A stretch of DNA of 64,000 bases from CAVSEK01 sp963726975 (GTDB taxonomy: Bacteria > Actinomycetota > Actinomycetes > Mycobacteriales > SCTD01). The notes under the pieces were generated by a model that saw only the letters and a list, made by a program, of their open reading frames with translations, was not told where the DNA came from and ran no database searches. This document shows positions 8,737-18,286 of the stretch, one piece after another. The position numbers were made by a program, and so were the translations under genes. The stretch spans positions 310,001 to 374,000 of the forward strand of contig CAVSEK010000013.1 of the NCBI GenBank assembly GCA_963726975.1. The letters run 5' to 3'. Every line of letters starts with the position of its first letter. The first letter of the stretch is position 1.

Positions 8737-10876
8737 CTAGTTGCCGGTGGTGGAGCCGGAGGTGAGGCCGAGGCGGGACTGCGAGGAGCGGGCGGCGGCC
8801 ACGACCCGCTCGGCGGTGATGCCGAACTGCTCGAAGAGCACGGCGTACGGCGCGGACGCCCCGTAGTGCTCGAGGCCGACGTGCTCGCCCGCGTCGCCGA
8901 TCCACTCGTGCCAGCTCTGCGCGATGCCGGCCTCGACCGACACCCGGGCCTTGACGTCGGGGGGCAGGACGGTGCGGCGGTAGGCCTCGTCCTGCTCGCG
9001 GAACCACTCGACGCACGGGACGGACACGACCCGGGTCGGCGTGCCGTCGGCCTCGAGCCGCTCCTGGGCGGCCAGCGCGACCTGCACCTCGGAGCCGGTG
9101 GCGAGCAGGAGCACCTCGGGCGTGCCCGAGGAGCACTCCTTGAGGACGTACGCCCCGCGGGCGACGCCCTCGGCGGAGGCGACGACGTCGCGGTCCAGCG
9201 TGGGCACGTTCTGCCGGGTGAGCAGCAGCGCCGCCGGCCGGTCGGTGTGCTCCAGGACGGTCCGCCAGGCCATCGCCGTCTCGTTGGCGTCGGCCGGGCG
9301 GACGACGTCCAGGCCGGGGATCGCCCGGTTGGCGGCGAACTGCTCGACCGGCTGGTGGGTCGCGCCGTCCTCGCCGAGGCCGATCGAGTCGTGCGTCCAC
9401 ACGTACGTCACGGGGAGCTGCATGATCGCGGCGAGCCGCACCGCGGGGCGCATGTAGTCGCTGAAGACGAAGAAGGTGCCGCCGTACACCCGCGTGCCGC
9501 CGTGCAGCGCGATGCCGTTCATGATCGCGCCCATCGCGTGCTCGCGGATGCCGAAGTGCAGGGTGCGGCCGTACGGGCCGCCGCTCCACTCCTTGGTCTG
9601 GCGCGACTCCGGCAGGAAGCTCGGCTCGCCCTTCATGCTGGTGTTGTTGCTCTCGGCGAGGTCGGCCGAGCCGCCCCAGAGCTCGGGCAGCACCGGCGCG
9701 AGGGCGTCGAGGACCGCGCCGCTCGCCTTGCGGGTCGCGACGCCCTTCTCGTCGGCCGGGAAGGTCGGCAGCGCGTCCTGCCAGCCGCTGGGCAGCCGGC
9801 GCTCGGCCAGCCGGTCGTGCAGGGCCTTCGCGTCGGGGTGGGCCTGCGCCCAGGCGTCGTAGCGCTCCTGCCAGGCCGCGTGCGCCGCGCGACCGCGGTC
9901 CGCGACCTTCCGGGCGTGCGCGAGGACGTCCGCCGGGACGTCGAAGGTGGCGTCGGGGTCCAGGCCCAGCAGCCGCTTGGTGTCCGCGACCTCCTCGGCG
10001 CCGAGCGCGCTGCCGTGCGCCTTGTAGGTGTTCTGCTTGTTCGGCGCCGGCCAGCCGATGATGGTGCGCAGCGCGATGAAGGACGGCCGGTCCGTCTCGG
10101 CCTGCGCGGCGAGCAGGGCGGCGTGCAGCGCCGGCACGTCCTCCTCGTAGGTCCCGTCGTCCTCGACCCAGTCGACGCGCTGGACGTGCCAGCCGTACGC
10201 CTCGTAGCGCGCCGCGGTGTCCTCGCCGAAGGCGATGGTCGTGTCGTCCTCGATGGAGATGCGGTTGTCGTCCCAGAGCAGCACGAGGTTGCCGAGCTGC
10301 TGGGTGCCGGCGAGGCTGCTCGCCTCGGCGCTCACGCCCTCCTCGAGGTCGCCGTCCGACGCGAAGCACCAGACGGTGTGGTCGAAGGGGGACTCGCCGG
10401 GAGGGGCGTCGGGGTCGAGCAGCCCGCGCTCGCGCCGGGCGGCCATCGCCATGCCGACCGCGTTGCCGACGCCCTGGCCGAGCGGCCCGGTCGTCGTCTC
10501 CACGCCGGGGGTGTGGTCGACCTCGGGGTGGGCCGGGGTGAGCGAGCCCCACTGCCGCAGGTGCGCGAGGTCCTCCAGCGTCAGGCCGTAGCCGGACAGG
10601 TACAGCTGGTCGTAGAGGGTCAGGCTCGAGTGCCCGCACGAGAGCACGAACCGGTCGCGGCCGGTCCACCGCGGGTCGGTCGGGTCGTGGCGCAGCAGCT
10701 TCTGGAAGAGCAGGTACGCCGCCGGCGCCAGGCTCATCGCGGTGCCCGGGTGCCCGGAGCCGGCCGCCTCGACGGCGTCCATCGCCAGGGCGCGGCAGAC
10801 GTCGACGGCCCGCCGGTCGAGGTCGCTCCACCCCAGCTCGGCGGCCGGGGACAGGTCGGGCTGCGGGGTGCGTCAC
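8737..10876 (-). CDS. tkt: Transketolase (one frame break near the N-terminus)
   Basis: Thiamine-diphosphate enzyme of the non-oxidative pentose phosphate pathway. The intact part from ATG 10782 (681 residues) has GSGHPGTAMSLAP, the ThDP motif GDGDLEEGVSAEASSLAGT, GIREHAMGAIMNGIALHG and the C-terminal domain. Upstream codons continue in frame (DLSPAAELGWSDLDRRAVDV) but meet a TGA at 10875. One extra base near 10861 joins them to GTG 10876 (VTHPAPDLSPAAE), giving the normal length near 713. So 10876 is the probable true start and the break is probably a sequence error. First gene of the operon, divergent from ctaB. Confidence 0.92.
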
Positions 10877-11052
10877 GCGGGCGTGCCTTCCGTCGGCGGT
10901 GCGGGGGCGCTCGGAGCGCACACAAGATCGTCGCGAGGGTAGACCTGGGCTCTCCCTCGTCCGCCTTCCCCGTCCCGGCCCGCCTGACCCGTCCGTCGTC
11001 GCGGCGTCCCCCGGCAGGCTCGGGGCAGGGCCCGCCGGTAGCGCTTCGGACC
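10877..11052. promoter_or_regulatory. Divergent tkt/ctaB intergenic region
   Basis: 176 nt between the tkt and ctaB starts must contain both promoters. On the minus strand TACCCT near 10938-10943 could be a -10 for tkt. I find no good -35 and no clear operator. Confidence 0.3.
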
Positions 11053-11988
11053 GTGACGACGCTTCTGCCCGACCCCTCCGTCGCCGGGGCCGGGGCGGCC
11101 GTCGGCGCGCCGGGCTGGCGCGCCGTCCTCGGTGCCTACGTCGCGCTCACCAAGCCGCGCATCATCGAGCTGCTGCTCGTGACGACCGTCCCCACGATGG
11201 TGCTGGCGGCCCGCGGCCTGCCTCCGCTGGGGCTGGTGCTCACGACGCTCGTGGGCGGGACGCTCGCCGCCGCCAGCGCGAACGCGCTCAACTGCTGGTA
11301 CGACCGCGACATCGACGTGCTCATGCACCGCACCGAGGGGCGCCCCCTGGCGCGTGCGGCGGTCACGCCCCGCGCGGCCCTGGTCTTCGGGCTGGTGCTG
11401 GGCGTGCTCGCGACCGCGGTGCTGGCGGTCACGACCAACCTGCTCGCCGCCGCGCTCGGCCTCGCGGCGATCGCCTTCTACGTCGTCGTCTACACGATGC
11501 TGCTCAAGCGCCGGACCTCGCAGAACATCGTGTGGGGCGGGGCCGCGGGCTGCATGCCCGTGCTCATCGGCTGGGCGGCCGTCACCGGCTCGCTGTCGTG
11601 GGCGCCGGTCGTCCTGTTCGCCGTCATCTTCTTCTGGACGCCGCCGCACTACTGGCCGCTGGCGATGCGCTACCGCGACGACTACGCCCGCGCCGACGTG
11701 CCGATGCTGCCGGTCGTCGCGAGCGACGCCGTCGTGGCGTCGCGCATCGTCGCGTACTCGTGGGTCATGGCGGCGACGTCCCTGCTGCTCGTCTGGCCGC
11801 TCGGGGTCTCGGGCGCGCTCTACCTGGTCACCGCGCTGGTCACCGGCGCGGTGTTCCTGCGCGAGGCGCACCTGCTGCAGGTCCGCGTGCGCGCCGGCGG
11901 GCCCGCCGCGCCCATGCGGCTCTTCCACTGGTCGATCACCTACCTGGCGCTGCTCTTCCTCGCCGTGGCGGTCGACCAGCTCGTCTGA
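11053..11988 (+). CDS. ctaB: Protoheme IX farnesyltransferase (heme O synthase)
   Basis: Membrane prenyltransferase converting heme B to heme O for cytochrome aa3. 311 residues from GTG 11053. The first Asp-rich prenyl-diphosphate motif N-x3-DxxxD is seen as NCWYDRDIDVLMHRT near residue 82, after the conserved LTKPRIIELLLVTT. The second region is WTPPHYWPLAMRYRDDY near 198. About eight or nine hydrophobic helices. Usual neighbour of tkt in actinomycetes. It converges on ctaA, which performs the next step. Confidence 0.95.
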   Translation: MTTLLPDPSVAGAGAAVGAPGWRAVLGAYVALTKPRIIELLLVTTVPTMVLAARGLPPLGLVLTTLVGGTLAAASANALNCWYDRDIDVLMHRTEGRPLARAAVTPRAALVFGLVLGVLATAVLAVTTNLLAAALGLAAIAFYVVVYTMLLKRRTSQNIVWGGAAGCMPVLIGWAAVTGSLSWAPVVLFAVIFFWTPPHYWPLAMRYRDDYARADVPMLPVVASDAVVASRIVAYSWVMAATSLLLVWPLGVSGALYLVTALVTGAVFLREAHLLQVRVRAGGPAAPMRLFHWSITYLALLFLAVAVDQLV

Positions 11989-12160
11989 CCACCCGGGCCC
12001 GCAGCCCCCGGTCGTGACGCGTCCGTCGCTGGCGTGAGGAGCGGCGGCACAGCGCCCTGACCAGGGTGCCGCACGTCCCGGGCCGTACGTCCCGCGTCCC
12101 TGCCGGCCGCGGGTCCCCGGCGGCCGGTCCCGGGGAGCCCGCTGCCCGGGCCTGCGACGC

Positions 12161-12187
12161 GCCCCACCCGTCCGTGGCGGGTGGGGC
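12161..12187. terminator. Bidirectional terminator hairpin between ctaB and ctaA
   Basis: Perfect 10-bp inverted repeat GCCCCACCCG / CGGGTGGGGC with a 7-nt loop, in the roughly 295-nt gap between two convergent genes. There is no T-tract, as is common for high-GC terminators. The rest of 11989-12283 shows no gene. Confidence 0.7.
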
Positions 12188-12283
12188 AGCAGGCGGCGGC
12201 ACGGGCGGCGGGGGCGGCAGGGGCAGCAGGGGGAGGCCGCGGCCGTGCGGCGGGCGACGTCCGCGTCCCGGCGGCCGCCGGGC

Positions 12284-13240
12284 TCAGACCGGCGTGGGCA
12301 CGCGCTCGACGACGGGGACGGCACCCTGCGGTGCGGCGCCCGCGAGCGCCGGGCCCGACGTGGACAGGTGCGCCCACGCGGCGACGGCGAAGACGACCGC
12401 CGCGGTGAGCACGTGGACGCCGGCGAGCAGCGGCGGGGTGCCGGTGAAGTACTGCACGTAGCCGAGCGCCGCCTGCGCCACCTCGAGGCCGACGAGCGCG
12501 GCGACCGAGCGGCGGACGCCGCGCGGCGCGTGCAGGGCGCGCGCGGCGACGGCGGTGGCGAGCGTGAGCCCGACGAGCAGGAAGACGGCGTCGGCGTGCA
12601 GCTGGGTCACGGCGCGCGGCGAGAAGGGCAGGCTCGCGACCGCCTCGCTGCCGGCGTGCGGACCGGTGCCGGTCACCAGCGAGCCGAGGGCGAGCACGGC
12701 GACCGTGCTGGCGAGCAGCCCGGCGGTCAACCAGCGCAGCTCGGGCCGCACCAGGCGGCGGCGCGGCTCGGTCGGCCCGTCCAGCGCCCGCCGGACGAGG
12801 GCGGCCGCCGCCAGCAGGATGGGGAAGCTGACGAGGAAGTGCGCGATGAGCACCCAGGGGTTGAGCCCGGACAGCACCAGCAGCCCGCCGACCACGGCCT
12901 GCACGGGCACGACGAGCACCTGCACGGCGGCCAGGCGAGACCACGAGCGGGGCAGCGGCACCCGCGAGCGGCGCACGGCCAGCAGCAGCAGGACGCCCAC
13001 GACCTCGAGCACGACCGCGAGCAGCCGGTTGCCGAACTCGATGTAGCCGTGCGCCCCGAGCTCGGCGGTGTTGACCAGCGACTCGCCGGTGCAGCGCGGC
13101 CAGGTGGGGCAGCCCAGCCCGGAGCCGGTCAGCCGGACCGCGGCGCCCGTCGCCACGAGCAGCACGTTGAGCAGCAGGGCGGCGGCCGCGAGGCGCAGCA
13201 CGACGACCGGCCGCGGGCGCAGCACGGCGTTCAGGTCCAC
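12284..13240 (-). CDS. ctaA: Heme A synthase (CtaA/COX15 family)
   Basis: Membrane monooxygenase-type enzyme converting heme O to heme A. 318 residues, eight predicted helices. Conserved His residues in HGYIEFGNRLLA (about 66), LIAHFLVSFP (about 129), QLHADAVFLL (about 216) and LLAGVHVLTA (about 275) match the four heme ligands. The Cys pair in GCPTWPRC (about 43-50) corresponds to the extracytoplasmic disulfide of Gram-positive CtaA. ATG 13240. Divergent from the leaderless gene at 13300. Confidence 0.93.
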   Translation of the reverse strand: MDLNAVLRPRPVVVLRLAAAALLLNVLLVATGAAVRLTGSGLGCPTWPRCTGESLVNTAELGAHGYIEFGNRLLAVVLEVVGVLLLLAVRRSRVPLPRSWSRLAAVQVLVVPVQAVVGGLLVLSGLNPWVLIAHFLVSFPILLAAAALVRRALDGPTEPRRRLVRPELRWLTAGLLASTVAVLALGSLVTGTGPHAGSEAVASLPFSPRAVTQLHADAVFLLVGLTLATAVAARALHAPRGVRRSVAALVGLEVAQAALGYVQYFTGTPPLLAGVHVLTAAVVFAVAAWAHLSTSGPALAGAAPQGAVPVVERVPTPV

Positions 13241-13261
13241 GCGGCCAGCGTACGGTCGCGC

Positions 13262-13278
13262 GGCAGGCCCGGCCTGCC
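13262..13278. promoter_or_regulatory. Palindrome in the ctaA/13300 divergent region
   Basis: GGCAGGC-CCG-GCCTGCC, a perfect 7-bp inverted repeat, lies between the two divergent starts and just upstream of the -10 at 13288. Its placement suits an operator; the binding protein is unknown. Confidence 0.35.
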
Positions 13279-13287
13279 CGGACCTCG

Positions 13288-13293
13288 TACGAT
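13288..13293 (+). promoter_or_regulatory. -10 element, leaderless start of the 13300 gene
   Basis: TACGAT ends 6 nt before GTG 13300, the spacing expected if transcription starts at the initiation codon. No ribosome-binding site is present. Confidence 0.55.
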
Positions 13294-13299
13294 CAGGGG

Positions 13300-13704
13300 G
13301 TGGAGCAGGCCCTCGTCGAGCACCGGCCGGACCGCCGCGCGCTGCTGCGCCCGGGGTGGCTCGTCCTGCACGTGCTGGTCGTCGTGGCGCTCGTCGTCAT
13401 GGTCCGGCTCGGCCTGTGGCAGTGGCACCGGGGCGAAGGCAGCGGCGGGCTGCGCAACTACTCCTACGGCCTCGAGTGGTGGGCCTTCGCGGCGCTCACG
13501 GTCGTGGGGTGGACGAAGTTCTGCCTCGACGAGACGAGCGGGGGCCGCGAGGAGCCGGCCGACGAGGCCGAGCCGCAGCGGACCGCCGCTGCTGCCGAGC
13601 CCGAGCGGTCCCGCGCGCTGGTGGACGACGAGGACCCCGAGCTGGCGGCGTGGAACGCGCGGTTCGCCGAGCTCGCCCGCCGCGAGGGCGACCAGCGCCG
13701 GTGA
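13300..13704 (+). CDS. Conserved actinobacterial membrane protein, SURF1-like N-terminus
   Basis: 134 residues. After a basic N-terminus there is one helix (about 20-42) reading VMVRLGLWQWHRGE, reminiscent of the first SURF1 helix. Then comes NYSYGLEWWAFAALTVVGWTK, a second helix, and a charged Glu/Ala-rich cytoplasmic tail. Too short to be SURF1. It overlaps the next gene by GTGA. The position beside ctaA suggests a role near cytochrome oxidase, but this is inference only. Confidence 0.75.
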   Translation: MEQALVEHRPDRRALLRPGWLVLHVLVVVALVVMVRLGLWQWHRGEGSGGLRNYSYGLEWWAFAALTVVGWTKFCLDETSGGREEPADEAEPQRTAAAAEPERSRALVDDEDPELAAWNARFAELARREGDQRR

Positions 13705-14048
13705 AGGACCCGCTGCTGCGCTACCGCGTCATGGCCAACCTGGTCGGGGCGGTCCTCGTCGTGCTCGTCTTCGTCGCCGTACCGCTCAACCACGTGTTCG
13801 GGCACCCGGGGCTCTCCCGGGTCGTCGCGGTCGTGCACGGCTACGCCTACCTCGTCCTGGTCATCAGCGTCCTGCTGCTCGGCCGGGCGCACCGCTGGCC
13901 GGTCACCCGGGTCGTGCTCGTCGCGCTGGCCGGCACGGTGCCGGTGCTGTCCTTCGTCGTCGAGCGCCGCGTCAGCGCCCGCGAGATGGCCGTGCGCGCG
14001 GAGCGGGCGCGGGCGGCCGCGTCCCCCGAGCCGGCCGCCCGGCCCTGA
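13701..14048 (+). CDS. DUF3817 family integral membrane protein
   Basis: 115 residues with three helices. RYRVMANLVGAVLVVLVFVA near the start and VVAVVHGYAYLVLVI near residue 50 match DUF3817. GTG 13701 overlaps the preceding TGA, so the two small membrane proteins are co-translated. The C-terminus is Arg/Ala-rich. Molecular function is unknown. Confidence 0.8.
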   Translation: MKDPLLRYRVMANLVGAVLVVLVFVAVPLNHVFGHPGLSRVVAVVHGYAYLVLVISVLLLGRAHRWPVTRVVLVALAGTVPVLSFVVERRVSAREMAVRAERARAAASPEPAARP

Positions 14049-14063
14049 CGCGGGCCGTCGCCC

Positions 14064-14085
14064 CGAGGACCCCGGCTAGTCCTCG
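14064..14085. terminator. Hairpin between DUF3817 gene and MOSC gene
   Basis: CGAGGAC / GTCCTCG, a perfect 7-bp stem with an 8-nt loop. It lies 16 nt after the DUF3817 stop, and the MOSC stop codon sits in the loop. Likely terminates the plus-strand transcript, possibly both. Confidence 0.55.
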
Positions 14086-14768
14086 AGCGCGACGGCGGCC
14101 CCGAGCCGCAGCCGGCCCGGCACCTCGACGCGCGCGTTGATCCCGAACGGCCCGGCCGACGGGCCGGTGGCGAAGTGGGCGAGCAGCTCCGGCGACCGCT
14201 GCAGACCGCCGGGTGCCCACGTGGGGATCGTGCAGCGCTGGCAGGGGTGCAGCAGGCGCAGGACCACGTCGCCGACCACCAGCCGCCGGCCCTCCCAGCC
14301 GTGCTCGGCCAGCGGTGCGACCTCGAGGTCCAGGTGCACGTTGGTGCGCCAGCGCGCGGGCTCCAGCCGGGAGCCGTACGCCCGCTCCACCGCCCGGTGC
14401 GAGGCGGCGGTCGTCACGAGCACGGAGCGGGGCAGGTCGGCGCAGCCGCCCTCGTGCGACAGCGCGACGACCTCGCGGCCGAGGTCGTCCGAGACGGCGG
14501 CCACCAGCCGCGGGTCGGCCCAGGCGCGCGCGGTCCCGTCGGGGCCGCTGACCACGGGACCGGCGGGGGAGGCCGCGGCCGACCAGCGCAGCAGGCCGGG
14601 CTCGGTGCGGGCCGACAGCGGCCGGTCGGGCCGCCGGGCGTCGGCGAAGGCGTGCCGCCGGTCGCCGTCGAGCCCGGCCGGCCCGGCGCCGACCTCCACG
14701 AGCGCGGCGCCGCCACCGAGCGACTTCACCGGCCACGCGGTGAGCCCGGCGACGCTGCCGAGCGTCAC
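14076..14768 (-). CDS. MOSC domain-containing protein
   Basis: 230 residues. The N-terminal MOSC beta-barrel opens with LTAWPVKSLGGG. The C-terminal MOSC domain contains the single conserved cysteine expected to handle molybdenum-cofactor sulfur, in LLHPCQRCTIPT (about 178-181), followed by FGINARV. Related to YcbX/mARC-like proteins. GTG start overlaps the TGA of the upstream alpha/beta hydrolase gene (GTGA at 14765-14768). Physiological substrate unknown. Confidence 0.85.
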   Translation of the reverse strand: MTLGSVAGLTAWPVKSLGGGAALVEVGAGPAGLDGDRRHAFADARRPDRPLSARTEPGLLRWSAAASPAGPVVSGPDGTARAWADPRLVAAVSDDLGREVVALSHEGGCADLPRSVLVTTAASHRAVERAYGSRLEPARWRTNVHLDLEVAPLAEHGWEGRRLVVGDVVLRLLHPCQRCTIPTWAPGGLQRSPELLAHFATGPSAGPFGINARVEVPGRLRLGAAVALED

Positions 14769-15754
14769 GCGACCGCCGCGTCCCGCGCCCGGTCGAGCAG
14801 GCGCAGCAGCGCCTCGTCGACGACCTCGCGGCGGGTGATGTTGACGCTGTGCCCGGCTCCCGGGACGACCGTCAGGGTGGCCGAGGGCCGATCTCGCGGG
14901 CCATGAGGCGGCTGTGGGCGGCGGGCGTGAGCTGGTCGGAGTCGCCGACGAGCACCTCGACCGGCACGGCCGACAGCACCTGCAGCGCGGCCCGCTCGTC
15001 GTGGGACAGGAAGGTCGGGTAGAACGCCGCGCTGACGGTGAACGGCGCCTGCTCGAGCAGGTCCTGCACCAGGCGCACGGTCTCCGGGTCGGCGTCGTCG
15101 CGGCCGAACAGGTAGCGGCGGGTGAAGGCGTAGCCCAGCCGGGTGCCCGGCCGGCGCAGCCGCTCGAGCAGCGGGGCGGTCTGCCGCAGCCACCACAGCC
15201 ACAGCGGCAGCAGGCCGAGCCGCCGCCCGACGCGCGCCGCGAGCCCGAGCGGGCCGCCCGTGACCAGGTCGCCCGCCGACGTCGCGAGCAGGAAGACGCC
15301 CCGGACCCGGGGGCCGAACAGCTCCGGCCGCTGCCGGGCGAGCGCGAGCAGCGTCATGCCGCCCATCGAGTGGCCGAGGAGCACGACCGGCCCGGCCGCG
15401 TGCCGCTCGCAGCACCGCGGACAGGTCCCGGCCCAGCTGGTCGATCGTGGCGTGCCGCACGTCGCCCCAGCCGGAGCGACCGTGCCCGCGCTGGTCGTAC
15501 AGCACCACCCGGGCCCGGCCGCGCAGGGCCTCGCGCTGCAGCACGAACTCCTCCAGGCGCGCGGTGAACCCGTGGACCATGACGACCGTCAGCGGTGACC
15601 CGGGAGCCTCGTCGACCTCGACGTGCAGGCGCACCCCGTCGTCGGCGACGACGGTGTCCGGACCGGCGGGGCCGGCCGCGCCGGGGACGCGCACGAGCCG
15701 GCGCAGGCCGAGCAGGCCGAGCACCAGCAGGACGAGGGCGCGCAGCGGCCGCAC
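14765..15754 (-). CDS. Alpha/beta hydrolase (two frame breaks)
   Basis: About 329 residues with an N-terminal membrane-anchor or signal-like helix (RALVLLVLGLLGL), then an alpha/beta-hydrolase fold. Visible parts: VMVHGFTARLEEF (oxyanion), DQRGHGRSGWG, nucleophile elbow LLGHSMGGMT, acid VGDSDQLTP and base GAGHSVNI. The nucleophile/acid part is in a different frame from both ends. An extra C near 15407 (CTG-C-GAG) and a missing base near 14890 restore one frame. GTG start at 15754 lies 2 nt after the exporter permease stop. Esterase, epoxide-hydrolase or haloperoxidase type cannot be told. Confidence 0.8.
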   Translation of the reverse strand: MRPLRALVLLVLGLLGLRRLVRVPGAAGPAGPDTVVADDGVRLHVEVDEAPGSPLTVVMVHGFTARLEEFVLQREALRGRARVVLYDQRGHGRSGWGDVRHATIDQLGRDLSAVLRAARGRAGRAPRPLDGRHDAARARPAAAGAVRPPGPGRLPARDVGGRPGHGRPARARGARRAAARPAAAVAVVAAADRPAARAAAPAGHPAGLRLHPPLPVRPRRRRPGDRAPGAGPARAGAVHRQRGVLPDLPVPRRAGRAAGAVGRAGRGARRRLRPAHARRPQPPHGPRDRPSATLTVVPGAGHSVNITRREVVDEALLRLLDRARDAAVA

Positions 15755-15756
15755 GG

Positions 15757-16557
15757 CTACTCCCAGCGGAAGGCGCGGCTGGCGACGAGCAGGCTGCCCG
15801 CCGCCCAGACCGCGAGCGTCAGCACGTCGCTACCCACCAGCGCGCCGCCCACGAGCGTCGAGCGCAGCCCGTCCGACAGCGCCGCGCTCGGCAGCAGCCG
15901 CAGCACGGGCTCGGCCGGTCCGAAGGCCGACAGGTCGAACATCACCCCGCCGAGGACGAGCAGGAGCAGCCACGCGAGGTTGGCGACCGCCAGGCAGGTC
16001 AGGCCGCGCAGCGTGCCGCCGAGCAGCAGCCCGAGCCCGCTGAAGGCGGCGGTGCCGAGGACGACGAGCACGAGCACCGACAGGACGTTGCCCCGCGGGT
16101 CCCAGCCCAGGGCGTACGCCACGCCGCCGACGAGCAGCAGCTGCAGCACCTCGACGGTCAGCACGGAGAGCGTCTTGGCGGCGAGCAGCAGGGCGCGCGG
16201 CAGCGGCGTCGCCCCGAGGCGCTTGAGCACGCCGTACTGCCGCTCGAAGCCGGTCGCGATCGCCTGGCCGGTGAAGGCGGTCGACAGCACCGCCAGGGCG
16301 AAGACGCCGGGGGTGAAGAAGTCGACGCGCGCGACGTCCGGCGCGGCCGGGTAGGTGATCTCCACGAAGGACAGCGAGGACAGCACCACGAGCAGGCCGA
16401 CGGGGACGACGAGGCTGAGCAGCACCTGCTCGCCGTTGCGCAGCAGCAGGGTGAGCTCGGTGCGGTACTGCGCGAGCAGCACGGCCGCACGGCCGGCCGC
16501 GCCGGGTCGGGGAGCGAGGCTGCCGGGCTCCCAGGTCGTCGGGCCGGGCGCCGTCAC
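15757..16557 (-). CDS. ABC-2 type transporter permease
   Basis: 266 residues with six hydrophobic helices and the ABC-2 core (GQAIATGFERQYGVLKRLGA near the middle, typical of drug/lipid exporters). The start is taken as GTG 16557 because it overlaps the ATPase TGA (GTGA); a longer upstream frame lies inside the ATPase gene. Forms an exporter with the adjacent ATPase. DrrB/NodJ-like substrate unknown. Confidence 0.85.
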   Translation of the reverse strand: MTAPGPTTWEPGSLAPRPGAAGRAAVLLAQYRTELTLLLRNGEQVLLSLVVPVGLLVVLSSLSFVEITYPAAPDVARVDFFTPGVFALAVLSTAFTGQAIATGFERQYGVLKRLGATPLPRALLLAAKTLSVLTVEVLQLLLVGGVAYALGWDPRGNVLSVLVLVVLGTAAFSGLGLLLGGTLRGLTCLAVANLAWLLLLVLGGVMFDLSAFGPAEPVLRLLPSAALSDGLRSTLVGGALVGSDVLTLAVWAAGSLLVASRAFRWE

Positions 16558-17483
16558 GAGCGCAGCTCGCGACCGGTCAGCTCGAGGAAGACGTCCTCGA
16601 GCGTGCGGCGCTCGACCCGGAGGTCCTCCGCGAGCACGCCGTGCGTCGCGCACCACGAGGTGACGGCGGCGAGCAGCTGCGGGTCCATCGGTCCCTCCAC
16701 GAGGTAGGAGCCGGCCGGCGACTCCTTGGCCGCGCAGCCGGCCGGCAGCGCGAGCAGCAGCTGGTCGAGGTCGAGCTCGGGCCGGGCCCGGAACCGCAGC
16801 TGACCGGTCGCGGAGGACCGGGTGAGCTCGGCGACCGTCCCGGCCGCGACCACCCGCCCGCGGTCGACGACGACGACGTCGTCGGCGAGCCGCTCGGCCT
16901 CGTCCATGTCGTGCGTCGTGAGCACGACGGTGACGCCGTCGCGGCGCAGCGACCGGACCAGGTCCCAGGTCGCCAGGCGGGCCTGCGGGTCGAGCCCGGC
17001 GCTGGGCTCGTCGAGGAAGACCAGCTCCGGACGGCCGACGACCGCCATCGCGAGCGACAGGCGCTGCGCCTGGCCGCCCGACAGCCGCCGCACCGCGGTG
17101 CCCTGCACCCCGGTGAGGCCCAGCCGCTCGAGCAGGTCGCCCGGGTCCAGCGGGGAGCGGCTGTAGGACGCGAACAGCCGCAGCACCTCGCCGGCCCGCA
17201 GCCCCGGGTAGGTGCCGCCGCTCTGCGGCATGACGCCCACCCGCGGCCGCAGCGCCGGGTCGGCGGGCGCCCGGCCCAGCACCTGCACGGTGCCGCCGTC
17301 GGCCCGCCGGAAACCCTCGCAGACCTCGATCGTGGAGGTCTTGCCGGCGCCGTTGGGACCCAGGAGGGCGAGCACGGTGCCGGTCCGGGCGACGAGGTCG
17401 AGGCCGTCGACCGCCGTCCGGCTGCCGTAGCGCTTGACGAGTCCGTCGACGACGAGCGCCTCGTCCCCGCCGCGGTCCGCCAC
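16554..17483 (-). CDS. ABC transporter ATP-binding protein (DrrA-like exporter)
   Basis: 309 residues from GTG 17483. Walker A LLGPNGAGKTSTIE near residue 42, Q-loop MPQSGGTYPGL, signature RLSGGQAQRLSLA, Walker B LVFLDEPSAGLD and H-loop TTHDMDEAERLADD. The C-terminal domain ends RRTLEDVFLELTGREL, the DrrA-family tail. An ATG at 17549 is possible but would run into the sufR promoter region. Divergent from the suf operon. Confidence 0.87.
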   Translation of the reverse strand: MADRGGDEALVVDGLVKRYGSRTAVDGLDLVARTGTVLALLGPNGAGKTSTIEVCEGFRRADGGTVQVLGRAPADPALRPRVGVMPQSGGTYPGLRAGEVLRLFASYSRSPLDPGDLLERLGLTGVQGTAVRRLSGGQAQRLSLAMAVVGRPELVFLDEPSAGLDPQARLATWDLVRSLRRDGVTVVLTTHDMDEAERLADDVVVVDRGRVVAAGTVAELTRSSATGQLRFRARPELDLDQLLLALPAGCAAKESPAGSYLVEGPMDPQLLAAVTSWCATHGVLAEDLRVERRTLEDVFLELTGRELRS

Positions 17484-17525
17484 CTCCCCAGCGTAGGGAG
17501 CGCGGCGGTCGGGCGCCCGCCGGAC

Positions 17526-17539
17526 CCTGCAGGTGCAGG
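17526..17539. promoter_or_regulatory. Palindrome in the sufR upstream region
   Basis: CCTGCA-GG-TGCAGG, perfect 6-bp arms, lies 29 nt before the sufR GTG between divergent promoters. It is a candidate operator for the Fe-S sensing repressor or for the exporter. It does not obviously match a published SufR site. Confidence 0.3.
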
Positions 17540-17567
17540 CGGAAAGCATTTAGGGCACAGTGGTGTT

Positions 17568-18286
17568 GTGAAAAGCGTGCTGGAGACCTCGGAGCGGAGC
17601 GGGACGCGCGAGCGCGTCCGTGCCCTGCTGCTCGAGCTCGGCCCGTCCACGACCGCGGCGCTGTCCGTGCGGCTCGGGCTGTCCCCGGCCGCGGTGCGCC
17701 GCCACCTCGACGCGCTGCTCGCCGACGGCACGGTGACGACCCGGGAGCCGCGCGTGCGCGCGGCCCTGCGCGGCCGCGGGCGCCCCGCCCGGCTCTGGGC
17801 GCTCACCGACGCCGGCCACGCCGCCGGCCCCAGCGCGTACGACGACCTGGCCGTCACCGCGCTGCGCTTCCTCGCCGACCAGGGCGGCGACGACGCGGTC
17901 GCGGCGTTCGCGGCCGACCGGGCCGCCGAGCTCGAGCGCCGCTACCGTGACCGGGTCGCCGGGCTGCCGGTCGACGAGCGCCCGGCGGCGCTCGCCGCCG
18001 CGCTGACCGCCGACGGCTACGCGGCCAGCACGACCGGCCCGGGCCCGCAGGGCAGCACCCAGGGCGGCACCCAGCTGTGCCAGCACCACTGCCCGGTGCA
18101 GCACGTCGCCCGGGCGTTCCCCCAGCTCTGCGACGCCGAGACCGCCGCCCTCGGGCGGCTGCTCGACGTCCACGTCCAGCGCCTGGCGACCATCGCCCAC
18201 GGCGACGGCGTCTGCACCACGCACGTCCCGCGCACCACCGGCTCGACCCGCACGGACCCCCGCACCACGACCGGGAAGGCCCCCGC

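Noticed and set aside
7466..10921. A 1151-codon minus-strand frame over tkt and tal
   Set aside because: Out of frame with both enzymes and Arg-rich; only its final 19 codons coincide with the mini-ORF discussed.
7357..11988. A 1543-codon open frame on the plus strand opposite zwf-tal-tkt
   Set aside because: Low-complexity Arg/Gly/Ala/Val/His translation antisense to three intact genes; only its last 311 codons (ctaB) are real. Typical of very high GC.
17526..17570. Experimentally known SufR operator
   Set aside because: A palindrome is present, but I cannot match it to a published SufR site, so only a low-confidence regulatory feature is given.
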